DNA of 64,000 bases from Micromonospora vinacea (GTDB lineage: Bacteria > Actinomycetota > Actinomycetes > Mycobacteriales > Micromonosporaceae): contig NZ_JADOTY010000001.1 in assembly GCF_015751785.1 (NCBI RefSeq), forward strand, positions 3,906,001-3,970,000, read 5' to 3'. Shown piece after piece: positions 51,513-59,169 of the stretch; the first letter of the stretch is position 1; the number at the start of each line of letters is the position of its first letter. The notes beneath the pieces are model-generated. The model was not told where the DNA came from. It did not search any database and was given only the letters and a program-made list of their open reading frames with translations. The translations under genes and the position numbers were made by a program.

Positions 51513-51611
51513 ACGTTAAGCCGATCTATGTCTGGGCGTCAACGCCGAAAACTTCCGGAAATTCATCACATGACCTGCGGGGTGCTGCGTCGTTCGCGGC
51601 CGAAACTTTCG
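51513..51611 (-). promoter_or_regulatory. Xylanase promoter with CGAAACTTTCG palindrome
   Basis: On the minus strand TTGACG (51537-51542), an 18-base spacer and TAACGT (51513-51518) form a plausible promoter. The perfect palindrome CGAAACTTTCG lies upstream at 51601-51611, and related half-sites (GTTCGAAAC at 51507, ACTTCCGGAA at 51551) surround the promoter. The CGAA-N-TTCG form is known for xylan-responsive LacI-type regulators in Streptomyces. The rest of the 352-bp gap to 51733 shows nothing else. Confidence 0.5.
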
Positions 51612-51732
51612 ACGACCAGCGACGGGCGACCGGCGACCGGCGAGGTTCGGGCGGTGAGGTCGTCGTGGCGCACGCCAACGGGCATCGTCGACCCGGTGGT
51701 CGACGATGCCCGGTGGCGCTACGGAAGAGTGG

Positions 51733-52554
51733 TCAGCGCAGGCCGGCGAAGAGGTCGTCCTCGGGGGTCGGCGAGCCGGTCCGGTCCCGGACCCGCAGGA
51801 AGGTCTCCATGCCCATCAGCTCGGTGAACCGCTCCTGGCCCAGTTGCAGAAAGAAGATGTTCTCGGTCTGACTGGCGTGGGTGGCCAGCGCGCCGAACTT
51901 CTGCGCGCCGTACTTGCTGGTGTCGACCCAGGTGGTGATCTCGTCGTCCGGCAGGCCGAGCTGCGGCTCCGCCGCGTCCGGCTCGGCCCACTCGACGCCG
52001 AGCTCCTTCATGATCCGGCCGAACTCCGCGAACGCCGTACGCGGCACCGTGGTCCAGTAGACCTTCGCCGGGACGTCCGTCTGCTCGACGGCGGCCATGG
52101 TGATCCGATGAGCCTGGATGTGGTCCGGGTGGCCATAGAAACCATTCTCGTCGTACGTGACGATCACGTCCGGCTGGTACCGCCGGATCAGCTCCGCGAG
52201 CCGGGCCGCGGCGTCCGCCACCGGCGTCGTCCAGAACGCGCCGGGCAGGTCGTTGGTCGGCCAGCCCATCATTCCGGAGTCGGCGTAGCCGAGGGTCTCC
52301 AGGTGGGTGACGTTCAGCGTCGCACAGCTGGCCTCCAGCTCGGCCTGGCGCATCGCCACCACGGCCGCCGGGTCGTGCCCCTCCTCGCCCGGCTTGACCC
52401 CACCCGGGCCGTCCCCACATCGCCCGTCGGTGCAGGTCACCAGCACTGTGGTGACCCCCTCGGCGGCATAGCGGGCAAGGACGCCGCCGGTGCTCGTCGC
52501 CTCGTCGTCGGGGTGGGCGTGCACCGCCATCAGGGTCAGAGGTCGCTCAGCCAT
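51733..52554 (-). CDS. PIG-L family deacetylase (mycothiol conjugate amidase-like)
   Basis: A 273-residue zinc hydrolase. The metal motifs are HAHPDDE (12-18) and GHPDH in the middle. MshB/Mca members deacetylate the mycothiol precursor or cleave mycothiol conjugates; the NGFYGHPDH stretch and the Gly/Asp-rich DGRCGDGPGGVKPG loop are seen in Mca-like proteins. It would be a cytoplasmic detoxification or thiol-metabolism enzyme. The assignment between Mca and other PIG-L types is not certain. Confidence 0.8.
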   Translation of the reverse strand: MAERPLTLMAVHAHPDDEATSTGGVLARYAAEGVTTVLVTCTDGRCGDGPGGVKPGEEGHDPAAVVAMRQAELEASCATLNVTHLETLGYADSGMMGWPTNDLPGAFWTTPVADAAARLAELIRRYQPDVIVTYDENGFYGHPDHIQAHRITMAAVEQTDVPAKVYWTTVPRTAFAEFGRIMKELGVEWAEPDAAEPQLGLPDDEITTWVDTSKYGAQKFGALATHASQTENIFFLQLGQERFTELMGMETFLRVRDRTGSPTPEDDLFAGLR

Positions 52555-52577
52555 GCCATCACCCTACGGTCATCCGG

Positions 52578-53948
52578 TTACGGCCCCACGACCTGCACCG
52601 GGAACGAGGCCGTCCTCGTCACCCCGACCACCGAGTACGACACGATGACGGTCTGCGCCCCCGCGGTGGTGAGGTCGTACCCCGAGACCGTGTACCCGCC
52701 GTGGCCGTGCGCCAGAACCTCGTCCCGCACCCCGTCGGTGTAGTCGGCCGTCACCACGAGACGCGTGAGGTCGAGGGGCTCGCCGACGGCGTACGTCGTC
52801 CTGGTCAATGGCGTCCGTACCGCGACGCTCGTCGGGTCCGCACCCCGCATCGCGGCGTGCTCCGCCTGGGTGAGGGCGAAGACGCTCCCGTGCCGCAGCA
52901 CGCCGTCCGCCAGGTCGTATTCGGGTTTCCGGCTCCAGTCGACGGGCGTCCAGTCGCCCGACGCGAGATCTGCGCTCCAGTACGGGTGCAGCTGCTCCTC
53001 CAGGTGGTTGCCGGAGGGCGACCCGGCCCAGATCTGGTCGGCCCAGAGGTAGTAGCCCGGCCCGCGTACGTCACCGGGGTTGGCCTTGACCACCATCGGC
53101 GCTTCGGCGTAGGTGGTGTTCATCGCCCGGTGGGTGATGCAGCTCGCCACCAGTTCCCACTCCTCCGCAGGAGCGAGGATGGAGGACGACCGCTCCTGGT
53201 AGATGTCCTCCGAGCCGCACGACGGGACGTACGGTGTGACCCCGACACCGGTGGACGTGCGGTCGCTGACAAAACGGTGGTACGACCCGTCGGTGTCGTC
53301 CCGGATGATCACCGCGTCCAGCGTCCCGTGGTGGGGGCGGTCACTCATGACCCGTGCCGGAGTGAAGGTCACGAAGTCCCGGGTGGTGCAGTAGAGGGTC
53401 TGGTTCCGGGTGACCGGGAAGCGGCCACGCGGATCGGTGCGATCAGGTGTGTAGTACGTCCCGGGGGGATACATCGACGAGGTCCAGTAGACGACGTAGG
53501 CGTCGATCGACTCGTCCCAGATGGCCTCCGGGGCGAACGCCATGCCTGCCTCTTCCGGGGCCACCAGCACGTGTCGCTGCTCGGACCAGGTCCGCAGATC
53601 GGTGGACTCCCACACCTCGATGTGCCGGCTCGCGCCGCTCTGCGCCCAGTCCCAGCCCTGCCAGCCGTACGCCCAGCCATCGACGTTCAGATCGGTGGCG
53701 ACGAGGTAGAACCGGTCCCCCGCCGGGGAGCGGACGACGGACGGGTCGCGAACTGCGTGCATGCCCCTGGTGGACCGGAGCACCGCCTGCCCGTCGTTGA
53801 CAGCGGTCCAACTGGTCGGATCGTTTCCGATGCTCGCGGCGAGGTAGAGCTGTTGCCCCGCCTGACTGTTGGACCGGGCGAAGTTCGCCATGCCGTAGCG
53901 CGAGAAGGGGGCGAGCGGGACCCCGGGGCGCTCCTCGGTCTGTGTCAC
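52578..53948 (-). CDS. GH43-like propeller protein with C-terminal Ig-like domain, no signal peptide
   Basis: About 456 residues. GTG 53948, after GGAAGG, is chosen over GTG/ATG at 53990, which has a ribosome-binding site placed too close. The propeller has AVRDPSVVRS (Asp candidate), FAPEAIWDES (typical GH43 substrate-site stretch) and GTLDAVII. A bacterial Ig-like domain (about 380-456; YAVGEPLDLTRLVVTADYTDG) follows. No signal peptide is visible at either start, odd for a protein with a wall-type Ig domain. The function is probably glycoside binding or cleavage. Confidence 0.65.
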   Translation of the reverse strand: MTQTEERPGVPLAPFSRYGMANFARSNSQAGQQLYLAASIGNDPTSWTAVNDGQAVLRSTRGMHAVRDPSVVRSPAGDRFYLVATDLNVDGWAYGWQGWDWAQSGASRHIEVWESTDLRTWSEQRHVLVAPEEAGMAFAPEAIWDESIDAYVVYWTSSMYPPGTYYTPDRTDPRGRFPVTRNQTLYCTTRDFVTFTPARVMSDRPHHGTLDAVIIRDDTDGSYHRFVSDRTSTGVGVTPYVPSCGSEDIYQERSSSILAPAEEWELVASCITHRAMNTTYAEAPMVVKANPGDVRGPGYYLWADQIWAGSPSGNHLEEQLHPYWSADLASGDWTPVDWSRKPEYDLADGVLRHGSVFALTQAEHAAMRGADPTSVAVRTPLTRTTYAVGEPLDLTRLVVTADYTDGVRDEVLAHGHGGYTVSGYDLTTAGAQTVIVSYSVVGVTRTASFPVQVVGP

Positions 53949-54110
53949 CGGATCACCTTCCGCCGCCACTGGGCTCGTCGGAGCTGGCATCCTACCCAGT
54001 TCGGCATCCCCCGAGGGGTCCTTGTGTGAACGGTGCTCAGGCTCCGGGCCGGTCGCTAGATTCGGCCGTGATCAGCACCTCCGAGCAGGTTCGGACGCGG
54101 GGAGAAGTCG

Positions 54111-55016
54111 ATGGCAAAGACCGCTGGCGGGTTCACCGACCTGCGACAGGTCGAGGCCGGAGTCCTGAACGTCGGATACGTGGACGCCGGGCCACCCGAC
54201 GGGGACGCGGTGATCCTCCTGCACGGGTGGCCCTACGACATCCACAGCTTCGCCGACGTCGTACCGCTGCTCACCGCCGTCGGTCACCGGGTCGTTGTCC
54301 CGTACCTGCGGGGCTACGGCACGACCCGGTTCCTCTCCGACGACACCATGCGAAACGGCGAACCGGCGGCCATGGGGCTCGACCTCATCGCCCTGATGGA
54401 CGCCCTCAAGATCGACACCGCGAAGCTCGCCGGGTTCGACTGGGGCGCGCGCACCGCCGATGTCGTCGCCGCGCTGTGGCCCGAACGCTGCCGGGGGCTG
54501 GTCTCGGTGAGCGGCTACCTGATCGACGGGCAGAAGTCGGGCACGGTGCCGTTGCCGCCGAAGGCGGAGTTCGCGTGGTGGTACCAGTACTACTTCGCCA
54601 CCGAGCGCGGTCGCGAAGGGTACGACAAGAACCGGCGCGACTTCGCCAAACTGATCTGGCACACCGCCTCGCCCCAGTGGACGTTCGACGACGCGACGTT
54701 CGACCGCAGCGCAGCAGCGTTCGACAACCCCGACCACGTCGACATCGTCATCCACAACTACCGCTGGCGGCTGGCCCTCGCCGACGGCGAGCCGCAGTAC
54801 GACGAGATCGAGAAGCGTCTGGCCGCGAAGCCGAAGATCACGGTCCCCAGCATCTCCCTGGAGGGGGACGCCAACGGAGCGCCGCACCTGGAGCCCACCG
54901 TCTACGGCAAGCAGTTCGCCGGCCCGTACGAGCACCGGACCGTCGGGGGCGGTGTCGGGCACAACCTGCCGCAGGAGGCGCCGCAGGCTTTCGCGGACGC
55001 CGTGCTGGAGGTCTGA
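54111..55016 (+). CDS. Alpha/beta-hydrolase, epoxide hydrolase-like
   Basis: A 301-residue cytoplasmic hydrolase. The oxyanion motif HGWPYD, the nucleophile elbow GFDWGAR (Asp nucleophile as in epoxide hydrolases and haloalkane dehalogenases) and the catalytic His in GVGHNLPQEAP are visible. ATG 54111 follows GGGGAGAAG. A TAGATT -10-like box lies at 54056-54061. The substrate is unknown. It is divergent from the GH43-like gene and convergent with prfH, ending 4 bases from its stop. Confidence 0.85.
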   Translation: MAKTAGGFTDLRQVEAGVLNVGYVDAGPPDGDAVILLHGWPYDIHSFADVVPLLTAVGHRVVVPYLRGYGTTRFLSDDTMRNGEPAAMGLDLIALMDALKIDTAKLAGFDWGARTADVVAALWPERCRGLVSVSGYLIDGQKSGTVPLPPKAEFAWWYQYYFATERGREGYDKNRRDFAKLIWHTASPQWTFDDATFDRSAAAFDNPDHVDIVIHNYRWRLALADGEPQYDEIEKRLAAKPKITVPSISLEGDANGAPHLEPTVYGKQFAGPYEHRTVGGGVGHNLPQEAPQAFADAVLEV

Positions 55017-55020
55017 GTCG

Positions 55021-55635
55021 TCAGGGCGTCGGCCGTTCCACCCGCACCGGATCGCCGCGAACCAGCCCGTCGTGGATGCGCCACCGGGCGGCGGTGACGG
55101 CACGCCGCGCCTCCTCGTCGCCGTGCTCGATGCGGTGCCGCAGCAGGTCCAGGGCGATCCGGCGGTTGAGACTGAACTGCCGCTCCTCGTCCACCACGAC
55201 CACCAGACCCGACGGACGGTGGGTTGCGCGTACCGCCGTGCTGGCCTTGTTCCGGTGCTGACCACCCGGCCCGCCGGTGCGGCAGCCGACGATGTCGACG
55301 TCCGCCTCGCGGAACGTCGTGGGCCGGGCGTCGCGTTCGGGCGGCTGGGCGGTGACGTACCAGTTCTTCCGGCCGACGCCCGACCGGTACGGGCTGGGGG
55401 CCTGCCAGCACAGCGTCCCGGTCCACGTGGCCGCGAACGCCTCGGCGTCAGCGCCGGAGATCCGGATCAGCACCGACCGGTAGGTGCCGGTGCGGTCACC
55501 GGGCACCGCCTCGACCTGCTGGACCGTCAGACCTCGGCGGGTGCCCTCGTCCCGCAGGCGGCGTAGCAGGTGACTCACCGCCCAGGCGCACTCCTGCGGC
55601 CCGCGCCCGGCGGACAGCAGCAGGAACGCGTTCAC
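55021..55635 (-). CDS. prfH: Peptide chain release factor homologue PrfH
   Basis: A 204-residue release-factor homologue. GGQ (124-126) in CRTGGPGGQHRNK is the peptidyl-tRNA hydrolysis motif; the codon-recognition domain of RF1/RF2 is absent. The start overlaps the rtcB stop as ATGA. In Escherichia coli, PrfH frees peptide from ribosomes with a damaged decoding centre and the partner RtcB2 reseals the 16S rRNA. The same two-gene arrangement here supports that role. Length is normal for PrfH. Confidence 0.9.
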   Translation of the reverse strand: MNAFLLLSAGRGPQECAWAVSHLLRRLRDEGTRRGLTVQQVEAVPGDRTGTYRSVLIRISGADAEAFAATWTGTLCWQAPSPYRSGVGRKNWYVTAQPPERDARPTTFREADVDIVGCRTGGPGGQHRNKASTAVRATHRPSGLVVVVDEERQFSLNRRIALDLLRHRIEHGDEEARRAVTAARWRIHDGLVRGDPVRVERPTP

Positions 55636-56819
55636 GACCGGCCTCGCCGGCCGCGGTGGCCCCGCCGGTCCGGTCGTGCGGCGGACCCGAGGTCGGGCGT
55701 CTTGTAGGTGACCACTGGCGTCGTGCTGACCACCGGCGTAGCCAGCTGGTGCGCGACCAGGTCGGTGATCACCTGCTCGATGCGCTTGTACGCCGTGGGC
55801 GCCTCCTCGAAGAGCAGCTGCCGGTCACCGCAGACCACCAGCGACCCCACCGGGGTACGGCGTAGCTCCTCGACCGTGTGCTTGGCCCGGCCCCGCCGCA
55901 GGGCGTCGGCGCGCGACATCTTGCGGCCAGCTCCGTGGGCCACCGAGTGGTTGGCGTCCGGCCCGGCGTGTGCGGCCACCAGGTAGGAGGGCGTTCCCCG
56001 GGTACCGGCGATCAGCACGTCGCGCCCGTCACCCGGTGCCGCGCCCTTGCGGTGCAGGTAGACCCCGTCCCGGACCTCGACCAGGTTGTGGCACTGGTCG
56101 ACGATCGGCGCGGTGGGCTCGGCCCCCAACGCGTGCGCCACCCGGGCGGCCAGCACCCGGCGGTTGAGCGAACCCCACCGCACCGCCTCGTCGTGCATGC
56201 CCAGGTAGGCGGCGGGATCGGGAGCCGCCCCGGCGCCGTGGACCTCGGTGTGCGCCCGCAGGATCCGCTCGCCCAGGCCACGCGAACCGCTGTGCACGAT
56301 GAGCACCAGATCGCCCGCGTCGAGGCCGAGCCGGCCCGCGTGCCGGACGTCGAGGATGGTGTCGACGCGGGCCAGCTCCACGAAGTGGTTGCCCCGGCCC
56401 ACCGTCCCGAGACCGTCGAGGTGGCCGGCCGGAACGTCACCGTCGACGGCGGCCCAGGCGGGGTCGTCGGCGTCCCGTACCGGGTCGAGCGCCTGGTCGA
56501 GGTCGGGGAACCGGGCGGCGAGCCGTTCCGGTACGGCCCGCTTGAGCTTGATCGGAAACACGGCGATGCCGCAGCCGATGTCGGAGCCCACCAGGAACGG
56601 GTACAGCACTGTCGACGCCATGGCCGCGCCGATGGGCGCGCCCTTGCCGGGATGCAGGTCCGGCATCGCGGCGACGTGCCGCATGCCGTCCAGGGCGGCG
56701 ACCTGTTGGCACTGCGCGAGCGCATCGGACTCGATCCAGCTCGCGGGAGAGGCGAACACCGTGACGGTGGCCGGGGCGGACGGGGGCAGGGGCTCCCGAG
56801 GGAGGTGGTGCTGGGACAA
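55632..56819 (-). CDS. rtcB: RtcB-family RNA ligase, partner of PrfH
   Basis: A 395-residue RNA ligase that joins 2',3'-cyclic phosphate and 5'-OH ends with GTP and manganese. Metal and guanylylation motifs are present: C83 in SDIGCG, GRGNHFVEL, HSGSRG and the nucleophile His in AHGAGRKMSR. It is compact, like RtcB2-type enzymes. The start is the TTG at 56819 in the available frame, with a GAGG just upstream; the exact N-terminus is uncertain. Arg-rich C-terminus. Overlap with prfH shows co-translation. Confidence 0.9.
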   Translation of the reverse strand: MSQHHLPREPLPPSAPATVTVFASPASWIESDALAQCQQVAALDGMRHVAAMPDLHPGKGAPIGAAMASTVLYPFLVGSDIGCGIAVFPIKLKRAVPERLAARFPDLDQALDPVRDADDPAWAAVDGDVPAGHLDGLGTVGRGNHFVELARVDTILDVRHAGRLGLDAGDLVLIVHSGSRGLGERILRAHTEVHGAGAAPDPAAYLGMHDEAVRWGSLNRRVLAARVAHALGAEPTAPIVDQCHNLVEVRDGVYLHRKGAAPGDGRDVLIAGTRGTPSYLVAAHAGPDANHSVAHGAGRKMSRADALRRGRAKHTVEELRRTPVGSLVVCGDRQLLFEEAPTAYKRIEQVITDLVAHQLATPVVSTTPVVTYKTPDLGSAARPDRRGHRGRRGRS

Positions 56820-56990
56820 GGAGGCTCATCTCTGGCTGCGAACGTGAAAACGGACGGCGTCACGGCCCCCGGGAGGCATCACCGGTGGCGCGGAGCAGGT
56901 GTGGTGTCCGTCAGTACGTCATGGACGTCACTCTGGCCGAGGCGCGCCGGGCACGACAACTGATTTTCCTTCACGACGTACGCTGCCGCG

Positions 56991-57521
56991 ATGAGCGCAC
57001 CGCGTCGCATCCTGGTCTACGGGGTGTACGGCTCCGGCAAGTCCACCCTCGCCGCGCGGTTGGCCGAACACCTCGGCCTGCCCTGGTATCCGGTGGACGA
57101 CCTGCTCTGGCAGCCGGGCTGGGTCGAGGTGCCGGTCGCCCAGCAACGCAGCCGGATCGAGGAGATCTGCAGACGGGACCGCTGGATCATCGACGGGGCG
57201 TACCACGGCTGGCGGGACGTCCCGATGGCCCGCGCCGACCTGGTCGTCGGCCTGGACTATCCACGATGGCGCTCGTTCGGACGGTTGCTCCGCCGCACCG
57301 TCCGCCGTGTGGTCACGGGCGAGGTCATCTGCAACGGCAACCGGGAGTCGCTGAGCAGCGTGCTGTCCCCGGACTCGATCCTGGTGTGGCACGTCACCGC
57401 GTTCGGCCGGGCCCGACGGCGGATGCGGGCCTGGCAGGCCGACCGGTCCGCCCCGCCCGTGGTGTTGCTGCGCTCCCCGGCGGAGTTGGACGTCTGGCTG
57501 AGCGGGCTGCCCCGTCGGTGA
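56991..57521 (+). CDS. P-loop nucleotide kinase-like protein (topology-modulation / adenylate-kinase type)
   Basis: A 176-residue P-loop protein: Walker A GVYGSGKS (11-18), then YPVDDLLWQPGW and WIIDGAYHGW, as in small adenylate-kinase-like proteins of unknown substrate. TACGCT (56979-56984) ends 7 bases before the ATG and there is no ribosome-binding site, so the mRNA is probably leaderless. It is divergent from rtcB. The function is uncertain. Confidence 0.75.
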   Translation: MSAPRRILVYGVYGSGKSTLAARLAEHLGLPWYPVDDLLWQPGWVEVPVAQQRSRIEEICRRDRWIIDGAYHGWRDVPMARADLVVGLDYPRWRSFGRLLRRTVRRVVTGEVICNGNRESLSSVLSPDSILVWHVTAFGRARRRMRAWQADRSAPPVVLLRSPAELDVWLSGLPRR

Positions 57522-57613
57522 GGCGAGTGGACGTCGGACTTCGCGCCGCCGCAGGGCAAGGCCGGCAGCGCGCGAGACCTACGTGGTGCGCATCGGCTGA
57601 CCGTCCGTGAATG

Positions 57614-57652
57614 CGTCGTCGGCCCGCTCCGGTGGGGAGCGGGCCGACGACG
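57614..57652. terminator. 17-bp perfect hairpin, first of two
   Basis: Arms 57614-57630 and 57636-57652 are exact reverse complements with a 5-base loop GGTGG. It lies between the convergent kinase-like and ice-binding-protein genes. Confidence 0.8.
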
Positions 57653-57657
57653 TGACG

Positions 57658-57688
57658 TGGCCCGGCCGGGATCACACCGGCCGGGCCA
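57658..57688. terminator. 12-bp perfect hairpin, second of two
   Basis: Arms 57658-57669 and 57677-57688 are exact reverse complements with a 7-base loop, 5 bases after the first hairpin and 4 bases from the stop of the ice-binding-protein gene, which reads toward it. Confidence 0.75.
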
Positions 57689-57692
57689 CCGA

Positions 57693-58880
57693 TCAGGACT
57701 CCAGGCGTCGACGCCGGGCGAGGAGGAACGCGCCAGCACCCAGGACGACCATCACACCTCCGACGCCGGTCATGGCCGGGACCACACCGCCTCCGGTGAC
57801 CGGCAGGATGGGTTGCTTGCCGCCACCACCAGGTTTGCCGGGTGCGCCAGGGCTGCCAGGCGCACCGGGGCTGCCGGGGGCTCCGGGCGCTCCGGGCGCT
57901 CCGGGGGGTCCGGACGGACCAGGTGCGCCGGGGCTACCCGGTGCTCCCGGGCTACCGGGTGCGCCGGGGGCTCCGGGTGCGCCGGGGCTGCCGGGTGCTC
58001 CGGGGCTGCCGGGTGCTCCGGGGCTGCCGGGTGCGCCGGGGCTGCCGGGTGCGCCAGGGCTGCCGGGTGCGCCGGGGCTGCCGGACGGGCCGGGTGGGCC
58101 GGTGGGCCCAGGCGGGCCTGTCGGTCCGGGCGGGCCTGTCGGCCCGGCGCAGATCGGTGCGGTGATGACGTTGGTGTCGAGGGTGACGGCCTCGGTGCGC
58201 GCCAGCGCGCGGCCCTGGAGGGTCGCGCCCGTGGCCAAGGTGATCGCGGCCTGAGCCATGATGGTGCCCACGAAGGTGGTGCCGGTGCCGATCGTCGCCG
58301 AGCTGCCGATCTTCCAGAAGACGTTGCAGGCCGACGCTCCGTTGATCAGCACGACGCTGCTGTTCGACGCCGTCGTCAACGAGGAGTCGACCTGGAAGAT
58401 GAATACGGCCGACGGGTCGCCCTGACCGTTGAGCGTCAACGGTCCGGTCAGTTGGGCGGCCCCGATCCGGTAGACCCCCTCGTTGAGCGTGTTGCCACCC
58501 AACTCCGCCGGCAGGTTGGTGAACGGGGTTCGGCCGGCAGCGTCGTTGAAGGCGATGGTCAGATCGCTCTGAGCTTGGAGCGCGACCGCGTCACCGAGGT
58601 GCACCTCGCCGCCGATGGTTGCCGTTTCGAATCCGGACGAGGTGACTCCGGGGAACCGCCCGAGGCTCTGGGCCAGGAAGCTGGGGCCGGTGTTGGTCGG
58701 CTCCGCCCCGGCCAGGACGGAGAAGTCGGCTGCCGTCCCCAGGTTGACCGGTGCTTCCTGCGCGTTGGCGGCGGTCGAGCTGAAGAGCAGCAGGCTGGCT
58801 GCCACTGTGGCGGCTGCACCAGCCGCGAGCGTCGGCAGGACAACCCGCCGCCGTAGCCAGTGTGTGGGTTTAGCTGTCAC
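57693..58880 (-). CDS. Sortase-anchored ice-binding (DUF3494) protein with collagen-like stalk
   Basis: A 395-residue surface protein. GTG 58880 follows GGAGGGG and starts a signal peptide ending ANAQ. The DUF3494 ice-binding-type beta-solenoid (about 42-235; LGTAADFSVLAG, FQVDSSLTTAS, GTTFVGTIMAQAAITLATGA) is followed by 35 uninterrupted Gly-x-y triplets (246-350) forming a collagen-like stalk, then LPVTG (359-363), a hydrophobic helix and RRRR. It would be wall-linked by a class of sortase, with the globular head held away on the stalk. Such heads bind ice in some bacteria but are often adhesins. Confidence 0.9.
   Translation of the reverse strand: MTAKPTHWLRRRVVLPTLAAGAAATVAASLLLFSSTAANAQEAPVNLGTAADFSVLAGAEPTNTGPSFLAQSLGRFPGVTSSGFETATIGGEVHLGDAVALQAQSDLTIAFNDAAGRTPFTNLPAELGGNTLNEGVYRIGAAQLTGPLTLNGQGDPSAVFIFQVDSSLTTASNSSVVLINGASACNVFWKIGSSATIGTGTTFVGTIMAQAAITLATGATLQGRALARTEAVTLDTNVITAPICAGPTGPPGPTGPPGPTGPPGPSGSPGAPGSPGAPGSPGAPGSPGAPGSPGAPGSPGAPGAPGAPGSPGAPGSPGAPGPSGPPGAPGAPGAPGSPGAPGSPGAPGKPGGGGKQPILPVTGGGVVPAMTGVGGVMVVLGAGAFLLARRRRLES
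57831..58145 (-). repeat. Collagen-like Gly-x-Pro coding repeat
   Basis: 35 consecutive 9-base units encode GPP, GPT, GAP, GSP and a few other triplets. Adjacent units are near-identical DNA with an 18-base super-period (GSP-GAP pairs), so slippage and length variation between strains are likely. Confidence 0.9.
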
Positions 58881-59124
58881 AGAACACCCCTCCGTGGGTA
58901 CTACTCGCAGGAGACGTCCAGCGAGCGGCGTCCTGCGTGATACGGCCTGTATGGCGCCGATAAGCGCGCTGACCACCACATCACGTCAGGTGTTCCAATG
59001 GGGGCAAATCAGGACAATAGCCCACGCCTGTCTATCCGAATTGATTGACGTTCGCATTCGCGTTCTGCTGGTTCCGCGAATTGCGGGCGAGGCGCGCGAC
59101 CGGACCACCCAAGCGGATCTCGGC

Positions 59125-59147
59125 CTAGGCAGTGTCTTCAAAGGATC
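59125..59147. repeat. IS left end: CTAG target duplication and left inverted repeat
   Basis: CTAG at 59125-59128 is duplicated at 60038-60041. The left terminal repeat (59129-59147) matches the right one at 16 of 19 positions, with GTGTCTTCAAAGG identical. Confidence 0.75.
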
Positions 59148-59169
59148 TTGGTGTCGGATGATGTAGGGC

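Noticed and set aside
57831..58145. Regular short repeats that could be mistaken for a CRISPR array or satellite
   Set aside because: The period is 9/18 bases without unique spacers and it lies in frame in a collagen-like coding region.
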